Below, one piece after another: positions 1-8,518 of a stretch of DNA of 64,000 nucleotides. This stretch comes from Aeromicrobium endophyticum (GTDB taxonomy: Bacteria; Actinomycetota; Actinomycetes; Propionibacteriales; Nocardioidaceae). The notes beneath the pieces were generated by a model. It did not search any database. It had not been told where the DNA came from and was given only the letters and a program-made list of their open reading frames with translations. Position 1 is the first letter of the stretch; every line of letters begins with the position of its first letter. The DNA lies in NCBI RefSeq assembly GCF_003586285.1, contig NZ_QUBR01000002.1, positions 1,512,557 to 1,576,556 of the forward strand. The letters are read 5' to 3'. A program made the translations under genes and the position numbers.

Positions 1-1
1 C

Positions 2-76
2 ACCCGGTCGATGCTCGTCAGCTCCGAGAACCACAACGACACCATGATCTCCACCATCGACGCACTCGACGCCTGA
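2..76 (+). CDS. C-terminal end of an unidentified protein (partial)
   Basis: Only the last 24 codons lie in the window. The frame is open at the left edge and ends in TGA at 74-76; the visible C-terminus ends in STIDALDA. No motif is recognisable, so I assign no function. It is convergent with the amidohydrolase gene that ends at 311. It could be an open frame by chance, because the fragment is too short to test. Confidence 0.35.
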   Translation, partial: TRSMLVSSENHNDTMISTIDALDA

Positions 77-310
77 TGCCCACCCACCTTGACACCCGAC
101 TCGTTGGGGCGTCCTCGGTTCGCCGCGTCGACGATGGCCGTCGAGATCCACCTCACCCGCTCCGCGACCTGCCGCAGCACGTCCGTACCGGCCGCCCCCT
201 CGTCCGGGAGGTGCTGCGAGATGCTCTGAGTCATGGCGAGTCCTTGGTGGCTGGCGATCGGGAGGGCGTCGTGCGGAACAAGATCGGCTGGGCCGCTTCT
301 GCGGCGGTCC
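77..310. other. Intergenic stretch, no feature seen
   Basis: These 234 bases separate the left-edge fragment from the end of the amidohydrolase gene. Long open frames cross it on both strands but continue into the antisense of the amidohydrolase, so I treat them as GC-driven shadows. I see no convincing hairpin with a T-run, no tRNA and no repeat. Confidence 0.4.
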
Positions 311-1492
311 TCACCTCAGGGTGTAGACCCTGCGTGCGTTCTCGGCGCCGATCATCTGCGCGACCCGGACGGCATCGTCCGCCGACCAGTCCCCACGACG
401 GACCCACTCGCCGAGGGCGAGCCCCATCGAGCGTCGCCACAGCACCGATCCGAGCAGGTGCAGCTCGGGGAGCCCGTAGGCGTCCGACGAGTACAGCTGC
501 TTGGCGAAAGGTGCCACCTCGAACGACTCGCGCACGACCTGCGCCGACTGGGCGCCGACGAAGTTGATGGCGAGCCCGATGTCGAAGTGCACGTGGTCGA
601 ACGCCTGCGCGAGGTAACCCGCCTCTCGGTGGAACGGCCAACAGTGCAGGAGCATCACCGCCGAACCGCTCTCGGCGGTGCTGCGCAGCAGCGGCAACAG
701 GTGCAGCGGGTTGGTGCGATCGAGATCCAGGTCACGATCGCCCAGTCCGATGTGCAGCTGGAGAGGGCGGCCACGGTCCACGGCACTGTGCACCAGGAAC
801 GCGATGATGACGGGATCGACCGTCCTCAGGCGGTCGGCCGGCGTCGTGCGGAGCCACGCCGACACGGCGGCCGTGACCGCGTCGTCGGAGGGGCGCGACC
901 AGTCGATGTCGAGACCGCAGCGGTAGGCGGCGATCGACTTGAAGCCGGCCGCATCGGCCGACTCTGCGGCCACAGCTGCTCGGACGCGGTCGACGAACTC
1001 GGCAGGATCCGCGCACTCCGCGGCGACGGACTCGGCCAGTCTCTCCAACCGCACGAGCCGATTGCTGTCCGCGCCCGATGCCGACGCCAGGTCGCCGGGC
1101 GACCGCAGGGCGTCGAGACCGATGCTCTCGTCGACGATCCACCCGGTCACGCGGGCAGCGGGCAGCAGCAGCGAGTCGAGCTCCTGGGACGACATCGACG
1201 CACGCCTCGTCCAGTACTGGTCGGCCGACGCGTGCGGTGCCAGGCCGAGCAGAGGAGCGACCCAACGACGTATCGCGAAGCCCAGCTGCGAGTCGAACAT
1301 GCTCATGAACGCGGGGACGGGGTCCGGCGAGCCCTCGTTGATGGACTGCTCGAAGACGTTGCGCGTGATGTCGTCCGCGTAGGTGCCGTGCACGTGATGG
1401 TCGACGAGCTCGAGCCCCGTGAGCGCCTCGCGGAGCATCGACGGCACCTCGTGCTCCACCCCGGCGAAGACGTCGACCGTGCCGGAGGTCAT
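311..1492 (-). CDS. Amidohydrolase family 2 protein (FluG N-terminal-domain type)
   Basis: Metal-dependent hydrolase of the amidohydrolase 2 superfamily, 393 aa. The N-terminus carries the metal-binding D-H-H-V-H motif at about residues 31-35; later come LHIGLGD, LLHCWPFHREAGY and the C-terminal YSSDAYGLPEL segment with the expected late Asp. Fungal FluG and plant nodulin/GS-like proteins fuse such a domain to a glutamine-synthetase-like domain; here the two are separate genes. The ATG at 1492 is chosen because it overlaps the stop of the upstream GS-like gene as ATGA; a GTG at 1498 is the alternative. The tight coupling suggests it acts on the substrate or product of that enzyme, perhaps a gamma-glutamyl amide. 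The exact substrate is unknown. Confidence 0.82.
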   Translation of the reverse strand: MTSGTVDVFAGVEHEVPSMLREALTGLELVDHHVHGTYADDITRNVFEQSINEGSPDPVPAFMSMFDSQLGFAIRRWVAPLLGLAPHASADQYWTRRASMSSQELDSLLLPAARVTGWIVDESIGLDALRSPGDLASASGADSNRLVRLERLAESVAAECADPAEFVDRVRAAVAAESADAAGFKSIAAYRCGLDIDWSRPSDDAVTAAVSAWLRTTPADRLRTVDPVIIAFLVHSAVDRGRPLQLHIGLGDRDLDLDRTNPLHLLPLLRSTAESGSAVMLLHCWPFHREAGYLAQAFDHVHFDIGLAINFVGAQSAQVVRESFEVAPFAKQLYSSDAYGLPELHLLGSVLWRRSMGLALGEWVRRGDWSADDAVRVAQMIGAENARRVYTLR

Positions 1493-2793
1493 GACCACGC
1501 CATCTTGAGCGTCTCGGCGATCTCGGCTGCCGTGGCGTCGCAGAAGACCTCGACCTCGTGGCGGCGCACGGCCACCAGGCCGGCAACCACCATCGGCCCG
1601 AACAGCTGCTCGGCGAACGTCGATGCGGCGAGCTCGTCCAGGACCTCGCCGGCATCCTGCGACAAGGTGGCCGCTCCCGACTGCTGAGGATCGGCGGCGA
1701 GCTCGTCCGGCAACGGGGCACCTTCGACGACCCCGCGGAGCGCGGAGCCGAGGAGGGCGGCAGCAGCGAGGTAGATGTTGGCCGTCGCGTCGACGATCTT
1801 GAGCTCGATGTTGGCGCCGTGCGGGTTGCCCGCGGTCCCGGCCAGCAGACGCACCGCTGCCTCGCGGTTCTCGAGTCCCCAGCCGACCGAGGCACCTGAC
1901 CAGGACCCTGCCTTCAGCCGTTGCGACGAGACGACCGACCCGGCATAGACGCCGTGCAGGTCGCGCAGACCGCCCAGCACACCGCCGATCGCCGCGCCCC
2001 CCTCAGGGGTGAGCCCGTGCGGCCCGTCCCCGCCGTGGAAGATGTTGTGCCCGTCGCGCGCCAGCGACAGGTGCAGATGTGCCCCGTTGGCCGCCGCACC
2101 GACCCACGGCAGGGGCGAGAACGAGACCTCGAGCGAGTGACGCGCCGCCACCAGACCGATCACGGTGCGAGCGAGCACCGCCGCGTCGGCCATGCGGATC
2201 GGCGCAGCGGGAGGCAGCGACACCTCGTACTGGTCGTGGCCGAACTCGGCGTGCAGCTGTTCCGGTGCAAGTCCTGCGTCGGTCAGCGCATCGGCGAGAT
2301 CGGCCAGGAAGGCGCGGTGACGGGTCAGCGACCGCATGCCGTAGGCGGCCCACTCGGCGCCCGCCGAGGGTCCCCGGTCGGGATCGATGACGACGAACTC
2401 GATCTCGGTGCCCATCAAGGTCTCGAGCCCGCGCTCGTTCGCCTGCGCGGCGACGGCGCGCAACGCCCGGCGAGGACACAAGGGCGATGCCGTGCCGTCC
2501 TGCTCGCACAGATCGGCCGGCGCCCAGGCCAGACCGTCACCGATGTCGACCAGGTCGTCGGGGTCGATCCTCAGCCTGAGGTCGCCGGCGACGCCGATGT
2601 CGTCGGTGAACACGACGGTGTTGTCGGCCGAGAAGGTCACCCACGTGGGCGACGCCCCGATCCCCGACGTGGCGAAGACGTCCGTGCGGGCCGCCGGGAC
2701 CGTCTTGGCGCGGGCGACCCCTGCGTAGTCGACCAGCGAGCCGACGACGAGTGTCCTTCCGCGCTGGTCGGCTGATGGTGGCGATGACCGCAT
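1489..2793 (-). CDS. Glutamine-synthetase-like (gamma-glutamyl ligase) protein
   Basis: 434 aa, about the length of GlnA-like type proteins. The beta-grasp N-terminus contains DYAGVARAK (residues 22-30); the catalytic barrel shows GTEIEFV (E130, E132), NGAHLHLS (236-243) and ENREAAVR near 310, all at the expected spacing. The usual R-x-E-x-R strand reads N-I-E-L-K (residues 328-332), so the conserved arginines are absent and the true substrate is probably not ammonia. Known relatives ligate glutamate to amines (GlnA3/GlnA4, IpuC) or are FluG-like. ATG start with GGGAG upstream. The gene is translationally coupled to the amidohydrolase and divergent from the amidotransferase gene, with a dyad in between. 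Confidence 0.85.
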   Translation of the reverse strand: MRSSPPSADQRGRTLVVGSLVDYAGVARAKTVPAARTDVFATSGIGASPTWVTFSADNTVVFTDDIGVAGDLRLRIDPDDLVDIGDGLAWAPADLCEQDGTASPLCPRRALRAVAAQANERGLETLMGTEIEFVVIDPDRGPSAGAEWAAYGMRSLTRHRAFLADLADALTDAGLAPEQLHAEFGHDQYEVSLPPAAPIRMADAAVLARTVIGLVAARHSLEVSFSPLPWVGAAANGAHLHLSLARDGHNIFHGGDGPHGLTPEGGAAIGGVLGGLRDLHGVYAGSVVSSQRLKAGSWSGASVGWGLENREAAVRLLAGTAGNPHGANIELKIVDATANIYLAAAALLGSALRGVVEGAPLPDELAADPQQSGAATLSQDAGEVLDELAASTFAEQLFGPMVVAGLVAVRRHEVEVFCDATAAEIAETLKMAWS

Positions 2794-2830
2794 GCGCGCG
2801 CTCCCGGGGTGTGAGGACTAGGTTACGAAC

Positions 2831-2883
2831 GAAACATACATTACACTTTTGTGACAGAGATCGAAAAGTGTTACTACAGTTTC
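2831..2883. promoter_or_regulatory. Large AT-rich dyad, probable operator of a divergent promoter
   Basis: In the gap between the divergent GS-like and amidotransferase genes there is an inverted repeat with two layers sharing one centre (2857): ACACTTTT (2843-2850) with AAAAGTGT (2864-2871), and GAAAC (2831-2835) with GTTTC (2879-2883). The stretch is strikingly AT-rich against its surroundings. GAAACATACATT (2831-2842) closely matches GAAACATTCATT at 10177-10188, upstream of the RpiR-type regulator gene. I infer binding of a regulator, RpiR being the best local candidate. Confidence 0.6.
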
Positions 2884-2904
2884 TTAGCGAGAGGCGGCTC
2901 GTCC

Positions 2905-3717
2905 GTGTGCAGGATGTTCGGTTTTGTCTCCCCTGGCGCGTCCAGTGTGGCGGACTCGCTCGGCGCCCGGGGTCTCACCGACCTCCACGCGCTGGCCCAG
3001 CTGCACGCTGACGGCTGGGGATGGGCCGGCATCGGCCGACCCGGCGAACGGCCAGAGGTCGTCAAGTCGATGATGCCGGCCGAGCAGGACGCCTCGTTCC
3101 AGGCGGCGCTCGACTCGTCTCGCCACGCCGCGATGCTCCACCTGCGATGGGCCACGGTCGGCATCGGCGTCGAGCAGACCAACACCCACCCGTTCGTGGC
3201 CGGCGACATCACGTTCGAGCACAATGGCGCCCTCAAGCCGATCGACACCATGCGCGCCCTGCTGTCCCCCCGCAGTCGCGCGGCCCTGACCGGGGCGACC
3301 GACAGCGAGATGTACTTCGCACTGATTCTCGAGCTCGTCCCGCACGAGGCCTCGGTGCCCGCCGCGGTCGCCCGGGCGGCACGCACCATCCGCCAGGAGT
3401 TCCCCGTGGCGAGCCTCAACGCGATGCTGCTGACGCCGGAGCACATGATCGTCGTGCACTCGAGCGCCCGCAGCGCCCTCGACGAGATCGACCTCGTCGA
3501 GGCAGCCCAGTTCGAGCTGCCCGACGAGCACGCCGAGGACTACTTCGCGCTGCGCTGGTCGCGGACCGAGGACGGCACGGTGCTGGTCGCCTCGAGCGGG
3601 CTGTCCGAGGAGTCGTGGGCGCCCCTGCCTACCGACACCGTGATGGCGATCAGCCTCACCGATGGCTCCATCCAGATGCTGGCACTCGATGCCACGGCCG
3701 AGGAGGTCACCGCATGA
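2905..3717 (+). CDS. Class II (Ntn-type) glutamine amidotransferase, YafJ-like
   Basis: 270 aa. The start is set at GTG 2905 because the next codon is TGC: class II amidotransferases begin M-C and use Cys2, freed after Met removal, as nucleophile. The protein therefore starts MCRMFGF. GAGGCGG lies 8 bases upstream. Other family marks are HLRWATVG, NTHPF and EHNGAL, which build the glutamine-binding and oxyanion sites. No synthase domain is attached, so it should deliver ammonia to, or hydrolyse a gamma-glutamyl compound for, a partner. An in-frame GTG at 2851 would add residues ahead of Cys2 and destroy the active site. The next gene overlaps the stop as ATGA. Confidence 0.85.
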   Translation: MCRMFGFVSPGASSVADSLGARGLTDLHALAQLHADGWGWAGIGRPGERPEVVKSMMPAEQDASFQAALDSSRHAAMLHLRWATVGIGVEQTNTHPFVAGDITFEHNGALKPIDTMRALLSPRSRAALTGATDSEMYFALILELVPHEASVPAAVARAARTIRQEFPVASLNAMLLTPEHMIVVHSSARSALDEIDLVEAAQFELPDEHAEDYFALRWSRTEDGTVLVASSGLSEESWAPLPTDTVMAISLTDGSIQMLALDATAEEVTA

Positions 3718-4745
3718 CCCAGTTCGTCGATGTCCACCGCATGCGCCGGTGGGTTGCCGGCATGCAGGTCGAGAACGTTCTCGAGGGCCTGCGCACGTAC
3801 ATCGAGGACGACTTCCGACGCTGGCCGCGCTTCGACAAGGTGGCCCGAGTCGCGAGCCACACCCCCTTCGGCGTCATCGAGCTGATGCCGACCAGCGATC
3901 ACGAGACCTACGGCTTCAAGTACGTCAACGGGCACCCGGACAATCCCGAGCGCGGGTTCCAGACCGTGACGGCCTTCGGCGTGCTGGCCGACGTGCACAA
4001 CGGGTACCCGACCTTCATGTCCGAGATGACCATCCTGACGGCCCTGCGCACGGCTGCCACCTCGGCCATGGTCGCCAAGGCCTTGGCCCGACCGGGGTCC
4101 GCGACCATGGCGCTCATCGGAACGGGCAGCCAGGCCGAGTTCCAGGCCCTGGCGATGCGTGGCGCGCTGGGGATCGAGGACCTGAGGATCTGGGACACCG
4201 ATCCGGCGGCGATGCTCAAGCTCGCCCGCAACCTCGAGCCGCGTGGCTTCGACGTGACGATCGCCGGCTCGGCCCGCGAGGCCGCCCAGTGCTCTGACGT
4301 CATCACCACGTGCACGGCCGACAAGACCCGTGCCACGGTGCTCGACCTCGACATGATCCCGCAAGGGGCGCACGTCAACACGATCGGCGGCGACTGCCCC
4401 GGCAAGACCGAGCTCGACCCTCGCATCGTCACCCACGCAGACGTGTTCGTGGAGTACGAGCCGCAGACGCGTGTCGAGGGCGAGATCCAGGCACTGCCCG
4501 CCGACTCACCCGTGACGGAGTTCTGGCGCGTGCTCGTCGGCGACGCCCCGGGGCGCACGAGCCGTGAGCAGATCACGGTGTTCGACTCGGTCGGCTTCGC
4601 GATCGAGGACTTCGCCGCTCTGCGGTTCGTCCGGGACTCGACGGCTCACACGGACTTCTCCACGACGATCGACCTCGTCGCGCAGCCGGACGACCCCAAG
4701 GATCTGTTCGGCTACGCGACGGCGCCCTCCCCCGTCCCGGTCTGA
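3714..4745 (+). CDS. Ornithine cyclodeaminase / mu-crystallin family protein
   Basis: 343 aa, typical of the family. The N-terminal substrate domain has the K69 region (GFKYVNGHPDNP) and R112; the Rossmann nucleotide site is GTGSQA (136-141). The family includes ornithine cyclodeaminase, alanine dehydrogenases and delta1-pyrroline-2-carboxylate reductases, so the reaction cannot be fixed from sequence alone. Start ATG overlaps the amidotransferase stop as ATGA, making a two-gene operon that diverges from the GS-like/amidohydrolase pair. The context suggests NAD(P)-dependent deamination or reduction of an amino or imino acid released by the neighbouring enzymes. Confidence 0.85.
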   Translation: MTQFVDVHRMRRWVAGMQVENVLEGLRTYIEDDFRRWPRFDKVARVASHTPFGVIELMPTSDHETYGFKYVNGHPDNPERGFQTVTAFGVLADVHNGYPTFMSEMTILTALRTAATSAMVAKALARPGSATMALIGTGSQAEFQALAMRGALGIEDLRIWDTDPAAMLKLARNLEPRGFDVTIAGSAREAAQCSDVITTCTADKTRATVLDLDMIPQGAHVNTIGGDCPGKTELDPRIVTHADVFVEYEPQTRVEGEIQALPADSPVTEFWRVLVGDAPGRTSREQITVFDSVGFAIEDFAALRFVRDSTAHTDFSTTIDLVAQPDDPKDLFGYATAPSPVPV

Positions 4746-4751
4746 GACGTA

Positions 4752-4790
4752 GCGATCGACCCGCGGTACCGGCTACCGCGGGTCGATCGC
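4752..4790. terminator. Bidirectional terminator hairpin, 17-bp perfect stem
   Basis: GCGATCGACCCGCGGTA (4752-4768) pairs perfectly with 4774-4790 around the 5-base loop CCGGC. It lies between the convergent cyclodeaminase-family and ABC ATPase genes. The right arm carries the last codons and the TAG of the ATPase gene, so the hairpin is partly coding. No long T-run follows on either side. Confidence 0.75.
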
Positions 4791-6638
4791 GTGACGGCCC
4801 GGCGTCGAGTCCACGAGCGTGCGCGTGTACTCGTGCTCCGGGTCGTCGAGGACGTCGGCCGTCCGCCCCTGCTCGACGATGTCGCCCCGGTACAGGACGA
4901 CGACCCGGTCCGTCACCTGACGCACCACGGCGAGGTCGTGCGTGATGAACAACAGCGCGACGCCCTCGTCCCGTCGGACCTCGCGCAGCAGCTCGAGGAT
5001 CTGCGCCTGCACGGAGACGTCGAGCGCCGCTACCGGCTCGTCGCAGATCAGGAGCCGTGGCGCCACGGCCATGGCGCGGGCGATCGCCACGCGCTGACGC
5101 TCACCGCCGGACAGGGCGGACGGTCGCCGCGACGCGTACGAGCCCGGGAGGCCGACGCGTTCGAGCAGCGCGGGGACGGACGTGGGCCGCGCCTCGTCCC
5201 GCCGGTACTGCAAGGCCTCGGACAGCGCCGACCCGATGGTCCGCATGGGGTTGAGCGACGCGTACGGGTCCTGGAAGACGACCTGGACGTCGTGGCGGAC
5301 TGCCGCGAGGTCGACTCGCGAGAGCCGACGATAGTCGGCGATCTGGCGCCCGGCGAGCTCGATCGAGCCCGCATCCGGCGTCACCAGTCCGAGCAGCGAC
5401 CTGGCGAGCGTCGTCTTGCCGGATCCCGACTCGCCCACCACGCCCAGCGACTCGCCGGCAGCGATCGACAACGACACCGAGCCGAGCGCCACGGACGACG
5501 TCGCACGACCCATCATCGACGAGGTCCTGTACGTCTTGCCGAGACCTTCGACGCGCAGCAGCGGACCGGCGTCGGGCACCGCGGGCGGGTCCACGGGGGC
5601 CAGCACCTGGGCGCGGCGACCGGCGAGCTCGGCGCCGATCTCCTCGATCCGCAGGCAGGCCGACTGGTGCCCGGCGGCGACCGGACGAAGTGGCGGGCGC
5701 TCCTGGCGGCACTCGTCGCGGGCCCACTCGCACCGATCGGCGAAGCCGCACCGCTCGCGGACGGAGTCCGCCGGCGGCACCGACCCGGGGATCGAGACCA
5801 GCCGGCCGATGTAGGCATCACCGGCCAGGTCGCTCAGCATCAGGCCGTGGCTGTAGGGATGGCTGGGACGTCTGGACAGCTCGTCGGCCGGGGCCCGCTC
5901 GATCACCGAGCCCGCGTACACGACCTGGATCTCGTCGCAGACGTCGAAGGCCACCTGCAGGTCGTGGGTGATCAGGAGAAGGGCCATGTTGCGCTCACGC
6001 TGCAGGCGCCCCAGGAGCGCGAGCACCTCGGCCTGCGTCGTCACGTCGAGCGCGGTGGTCGGCTCGTCGGCAAGGAGCACCTCGGGATCGGAGGCCAGCG
6101 CCGCGGCGATCGCCACTCGTTGACGCATGCCTCCCGAGAGCTGGAACGGGTGCCGGCGCGCCACGTCCGCGTCGAGACCCACCTCGCGCAGTCGGGCCGC
6201 CACCTCCTGGCGGCGGACCTTCTTCGAGCGCCGCACGTCGGCCGGCAAGGACTCCGCCAGCGTGGCACCCACGGTCTGGAGCGGGTTGATCATCGTGAAG
6301 GGGTCCTGCAGGAGCAGGCTGATCTTGGCACCGCGCATGGACCTCAGCGCCCGCTCCGTCATGCCGATCATCTCGGTGCCGTGGAAGCGCACGCTGCCCG
6401 TGGCGGTGACCCCGTCGGGAAGCAGACCCACCAGTGCGCGGGCCGACATCGACTTGCCCGACCCGGACTCCCCCACGATCCCGAGCGTGCGCCCGCGCGA
6501 GAGCGTGAAGCTCACGTCGTCGACCAGCAGCCGCGACGAGGCGCCCGAGCCGGCGTGCACGTGGAGTCCCTCGACCTCGAGCACGGTCTCGGCAGCACCC
6601 TTGGACGGCTTGCTCGACTCGACGGACATCGCACTCAT
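4773..6638 (-). CDS. Peptide-type ABC transporter, fused tandem ATPase (DppD-DppF type)
   Basis: 621 aa with two ATPase domains in one chain. The first has Walker A GESGSGKS (56-63) and signature LSGGMRQRVAIA; a peptide-transporter C-terminal extension with a Cys-containing segment (RCGFADRCEWARDEC) follows; the second has Walker A GESGSGKT and signature LSGGERQRVAIA. This layout is that of fused oligopeptide/nickel importer ATPases. The start at 6638 overlaps the upstream permease stop as ATGA; an ATG 105 bases further upstream would lie inside the permease gene. It energises the two permeases encoded just upstream. Confidence 0.93.
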   Translation of the reverse strand: MSAMSVESSKPSKGAAETVLEVEGLHVHAGSGASSRLLVDDVSFTLSRGRTLGIVGESGSGKSMSARALVGLLPDGVTATGSVRFHGTEMIGMTERALRSMRGAKISLLLQDPFTMINPLQTVGATLAESLPADVRRSKKVRRQEVAARLREVGLDADVARRHPFQLSGGMRQRVAIAAALASDPEVLLADEPTTALDVTTQAEVLALLGRLQRERNMALLLITHDLQVAFDVCDEIQVVYAGSVIERAPADELSRRPSHPYSHGLMLSDLAGDAYIGRLVSIPGSVPPADSVRERCGFADRCEWARDECRQERPPLRPVAAGHQSACLRIEEIGAELAGRRAQVLAPVDPPAVPDAGPLLRVEGLGKTYRTSSMMGRATSSVALGSVSLSIAAGESLGVVGESGSGKTTLARSLLGLVTPDAGSIELAGRQIADYRRLSRVDLAAVRHDVQVVFQDPYASLNPMRTIGSALSEALQYRRDEARPTSVPALLERVGLPGSYASRRPSALSGGERQRVAIARAMAVAPRLLICDEPVAALDVSVQAQILELLREVRRDEGVALLFITHDLAVVRQVTDRVVVLYRGDIVEQGRTADVLDDPEHEYTRTLVDSTPGRHAIDPR

Positions 6639-7495
6639 CGTTCCTCGCTCCGGGCTGAAAGGCGGTCGTAGAACCAGTCGCCCAGCACCGTCGCGCTGAT
6701 GCACGTGAGCGCGATCAGCAGTGCGGGGACGATGGCCATCCACGGGTTGTCGTAGATGAGCTTCTGTCCGTCGGCCAGCATCGTGCCCCAGTCGGAGCTG
6801 CCGGCCCGCGACCCAAGACCCAGGAAGGTCAGGGCGGAGAAGGCGATGATGGCCGTGACGAAGTCGAGCAGGATGTTGGCCACGATGATGGGCGAGACGT
6901 TGGGCAGCACGTGGTGCGTGACGACCCGCCGGTCGGGCACGCCCAGCGTCCTGGCCGCCTCGACGTACGGCAGACGCGACTGGACCCGGGTCGCGCTGCG
7001 CACGAGCCGGAGGGCGAACGGGAACATCAGGGCGATCAGCAGCGCCACGGTCAGCCAGTAGCCCGTGCCGACCACGCCGACCACCACGATCGCGATGAGC
7101 ATGAACGGCAGCGAGTACAGGACGTCCGAGAGCAGCGTGACGAGCGCGTCGACGCGGCCGCCGTAGTAGCCGGCCAGCAGTCCCAGCGCCGTGCCCAGGA
7201 CCATCGTGCCGAGGGCGACGCAGACCGGGCCGGACACCGCGCTCAAGGTGCCTTGCATCAACCGGGACAGCACGTCGCGTCCGAGGTCGTCGGTGCCGAG
7301 CAGGTGCCCGGACGACGGACCCTTCGCGGCGTCGAGGAGGCTCTGCTTGTCCGGATCGGCCGGGGTGAAGAGCTGGCCCGCCACGGCGAGCACGGTGACC
7401 AGCAGCACGAAGGCCGCGGCGAGCACGACGCTCGCCGAACGGCGACGACGACGGGCACGCTTCGGCACGGGTACGTCGAGAGCAAGATCGGTCAC
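6635..7495 (-). CDS. ABC transporter permease, DppC/OppC type
   Basis: 286 aa with a GTG start. A basic N-terminus is followed by the first membrane helix and then the family motif HLLGTDDLGRDVLSRL; five further helices follow and the EAA loop reads EAARTLGVPDRRVVTHHVLPN. It pairs with the DppB-type permease whose gene ends 4 bases upstream, and overlaps the ATPase gene by 4 bases. It should form the membrane pore of a peptide or related solute importer. Confidence 0.93.
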   Translation of the reverse strand: MTDLALDVPVPKRARRRRRSASVVLAAAFVLLVTVLAVAGQLFTPADPDKQSLLDAAKGPSSGHLLGTDDLGRDVLSRLMQGTLSAVSGPVCVALGTMVLGTALGLLAGYYGGRVDALVTLLSDVLYSLPFMLIAIVVVGVVGTGYWLTVALLIALMFPFALRLVRSATRVQSRLPYVEAARTLGVPDRRVVTHHVLPNVSPIIVANILLDFVTAIIAFSALTFLGLGSRAGSSDWGTMLADGQKLIYDNPWMAIVPALLIALTCISATVLGDWFYDRLSARSEER

Positions 7496-7499
7496 GGTG

Positions 7500-8453
7500 T
7501 CAGCCCTTCGCCGCGTATCGGGTGCGTGGATCGATCAGGAGGGAGAGCAGCTCGACCGCGAAGTTGGTCAGGATCACGACCAGCGCCAGGACCATCGTCA
7601 CCCCTTGGATGACGGGCAGGTCCGCCTGCTGGACCGACGAGACGATCAGCTGACCGAGCCCCGGGAGCGAGAAGACCTGCTCGACCAGCACGGCCCCGGA
7701 GATGAGCGAGATGAGCAGCAGGCCCGCCGAGGTGACGACCGGCAGCGCGCTGTTGCGCAGCGCGTAGACCACGAGGATGCGGCGGGGCGACAGACCGCGT
7801 GCGCGGGCGAAGGTGATGTAGTCCTGCTGCATCACCGTCAGCGTCGAGGCCCGGGTCTGCCTGGCCACGATGGCGGCCAGGCCGATCGTCAGGGTGATGG
7901 CCGGCAGGATCAGGTGGACAAACCGGTCACCCCCGCCCTCGCCGGCACCGTAGACCGGCAGGACCGACAGCTTCACCCCGAGCACGAAGATCAGCAGGAT
8001 GCCGACCGCGTACGGCGGCGAGCTCATGCCACCCACGGTGAGCAGCGAGACGGTCCGGTCGAGCTTGCCGCCGCGGCCGATACCGGCGAACAAGCCGGCG
8101 GGGACCGAAACGATCAGCGACAGGACGAGAGCCATCGCGGCGAGCTGCGCCGTGATGGGCAGGTACTGGCCGATCTGCTGCGTCACCGAGACTCCCGCCA
8201 CCGAGGAGGTGCCGAAGTCGAGCTGCACGGCGTTGATCAGCCACCGGCCGTACTGCTGGAAGAACGGATCGTTCAGGTGGTACTGCTCGTTGAGCGCCGC
8301 CACCTGCTCGGGGGTCGGCGGCCGGCCGCCCAGCAACGCCGTGAGCTGGGAACCGGGCGCCGCCGCCGTGAGGCCGAACACGAGGAAGCTCACGATCAGC
8401 AGCAGAAGGAGCGAGAAGGCCGCCCTCCGTGCGATGAAACCGACTAGACCCAT
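7500..8453 (-). CDS. ABC transporter permease, DppB/OppB type
   Basis: 317 aa. The N-terminal helix (residues 6-28, LLLLLIVSFLVFGL) is followed by the periplasmic loop with the LNEQYHLNDPFFQQYGRW pattern of DppB proteins, then five helices and the EAA loop (ARGLSPRRILVVYALRNSALP). It partners the DppC-type permease in the same operon; the solute-binding protein gene lies 84 bases upstream. Confidence 0.92.
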   Translation of the reverse strand: MGLVGFIARRAAFSLLLLLIVSFLVFGLTAAAPGSQLTALLGGRPPTPEQVAALNEQYHLNDPFFQQYGRWLINAVQLDFGTSSVAGVSVTQQIGQYLPITAQLAAMALVLSLIVSVPAGLFAGIGRGGKLDRTVSLLTVGGMSSPPYAVGILLIFVLGVKLSVLPVYGAGEGGGDRFVHLILPAITLTIGLAAIVARQTRASTLTVMQQDYITFARARGLSPRRILVVYALRNSALPVVTSAGLLLISLISGAVLVEQVFSLPGLGQLIVSSVQQADLPVIQGVTMVLALVVILTNFAVELLSLLIDPRTRYAAKG

Positions 8454-8518
8454 CTCGGGCTCCTCCTCGTCGCCGATCTGGTGGCCGACGGGGGCCGGCT
8501 CGTCGCCGGCCCCGTCGC

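Noticed and set aside
4791..6671. A 626-codon open frame on the plus strand opposite the first fused ABC ATPase gene
   Set aside because: Translation is basic, repetitive and without motifs, while the minus strand encodes a textbook ABC ATPase.
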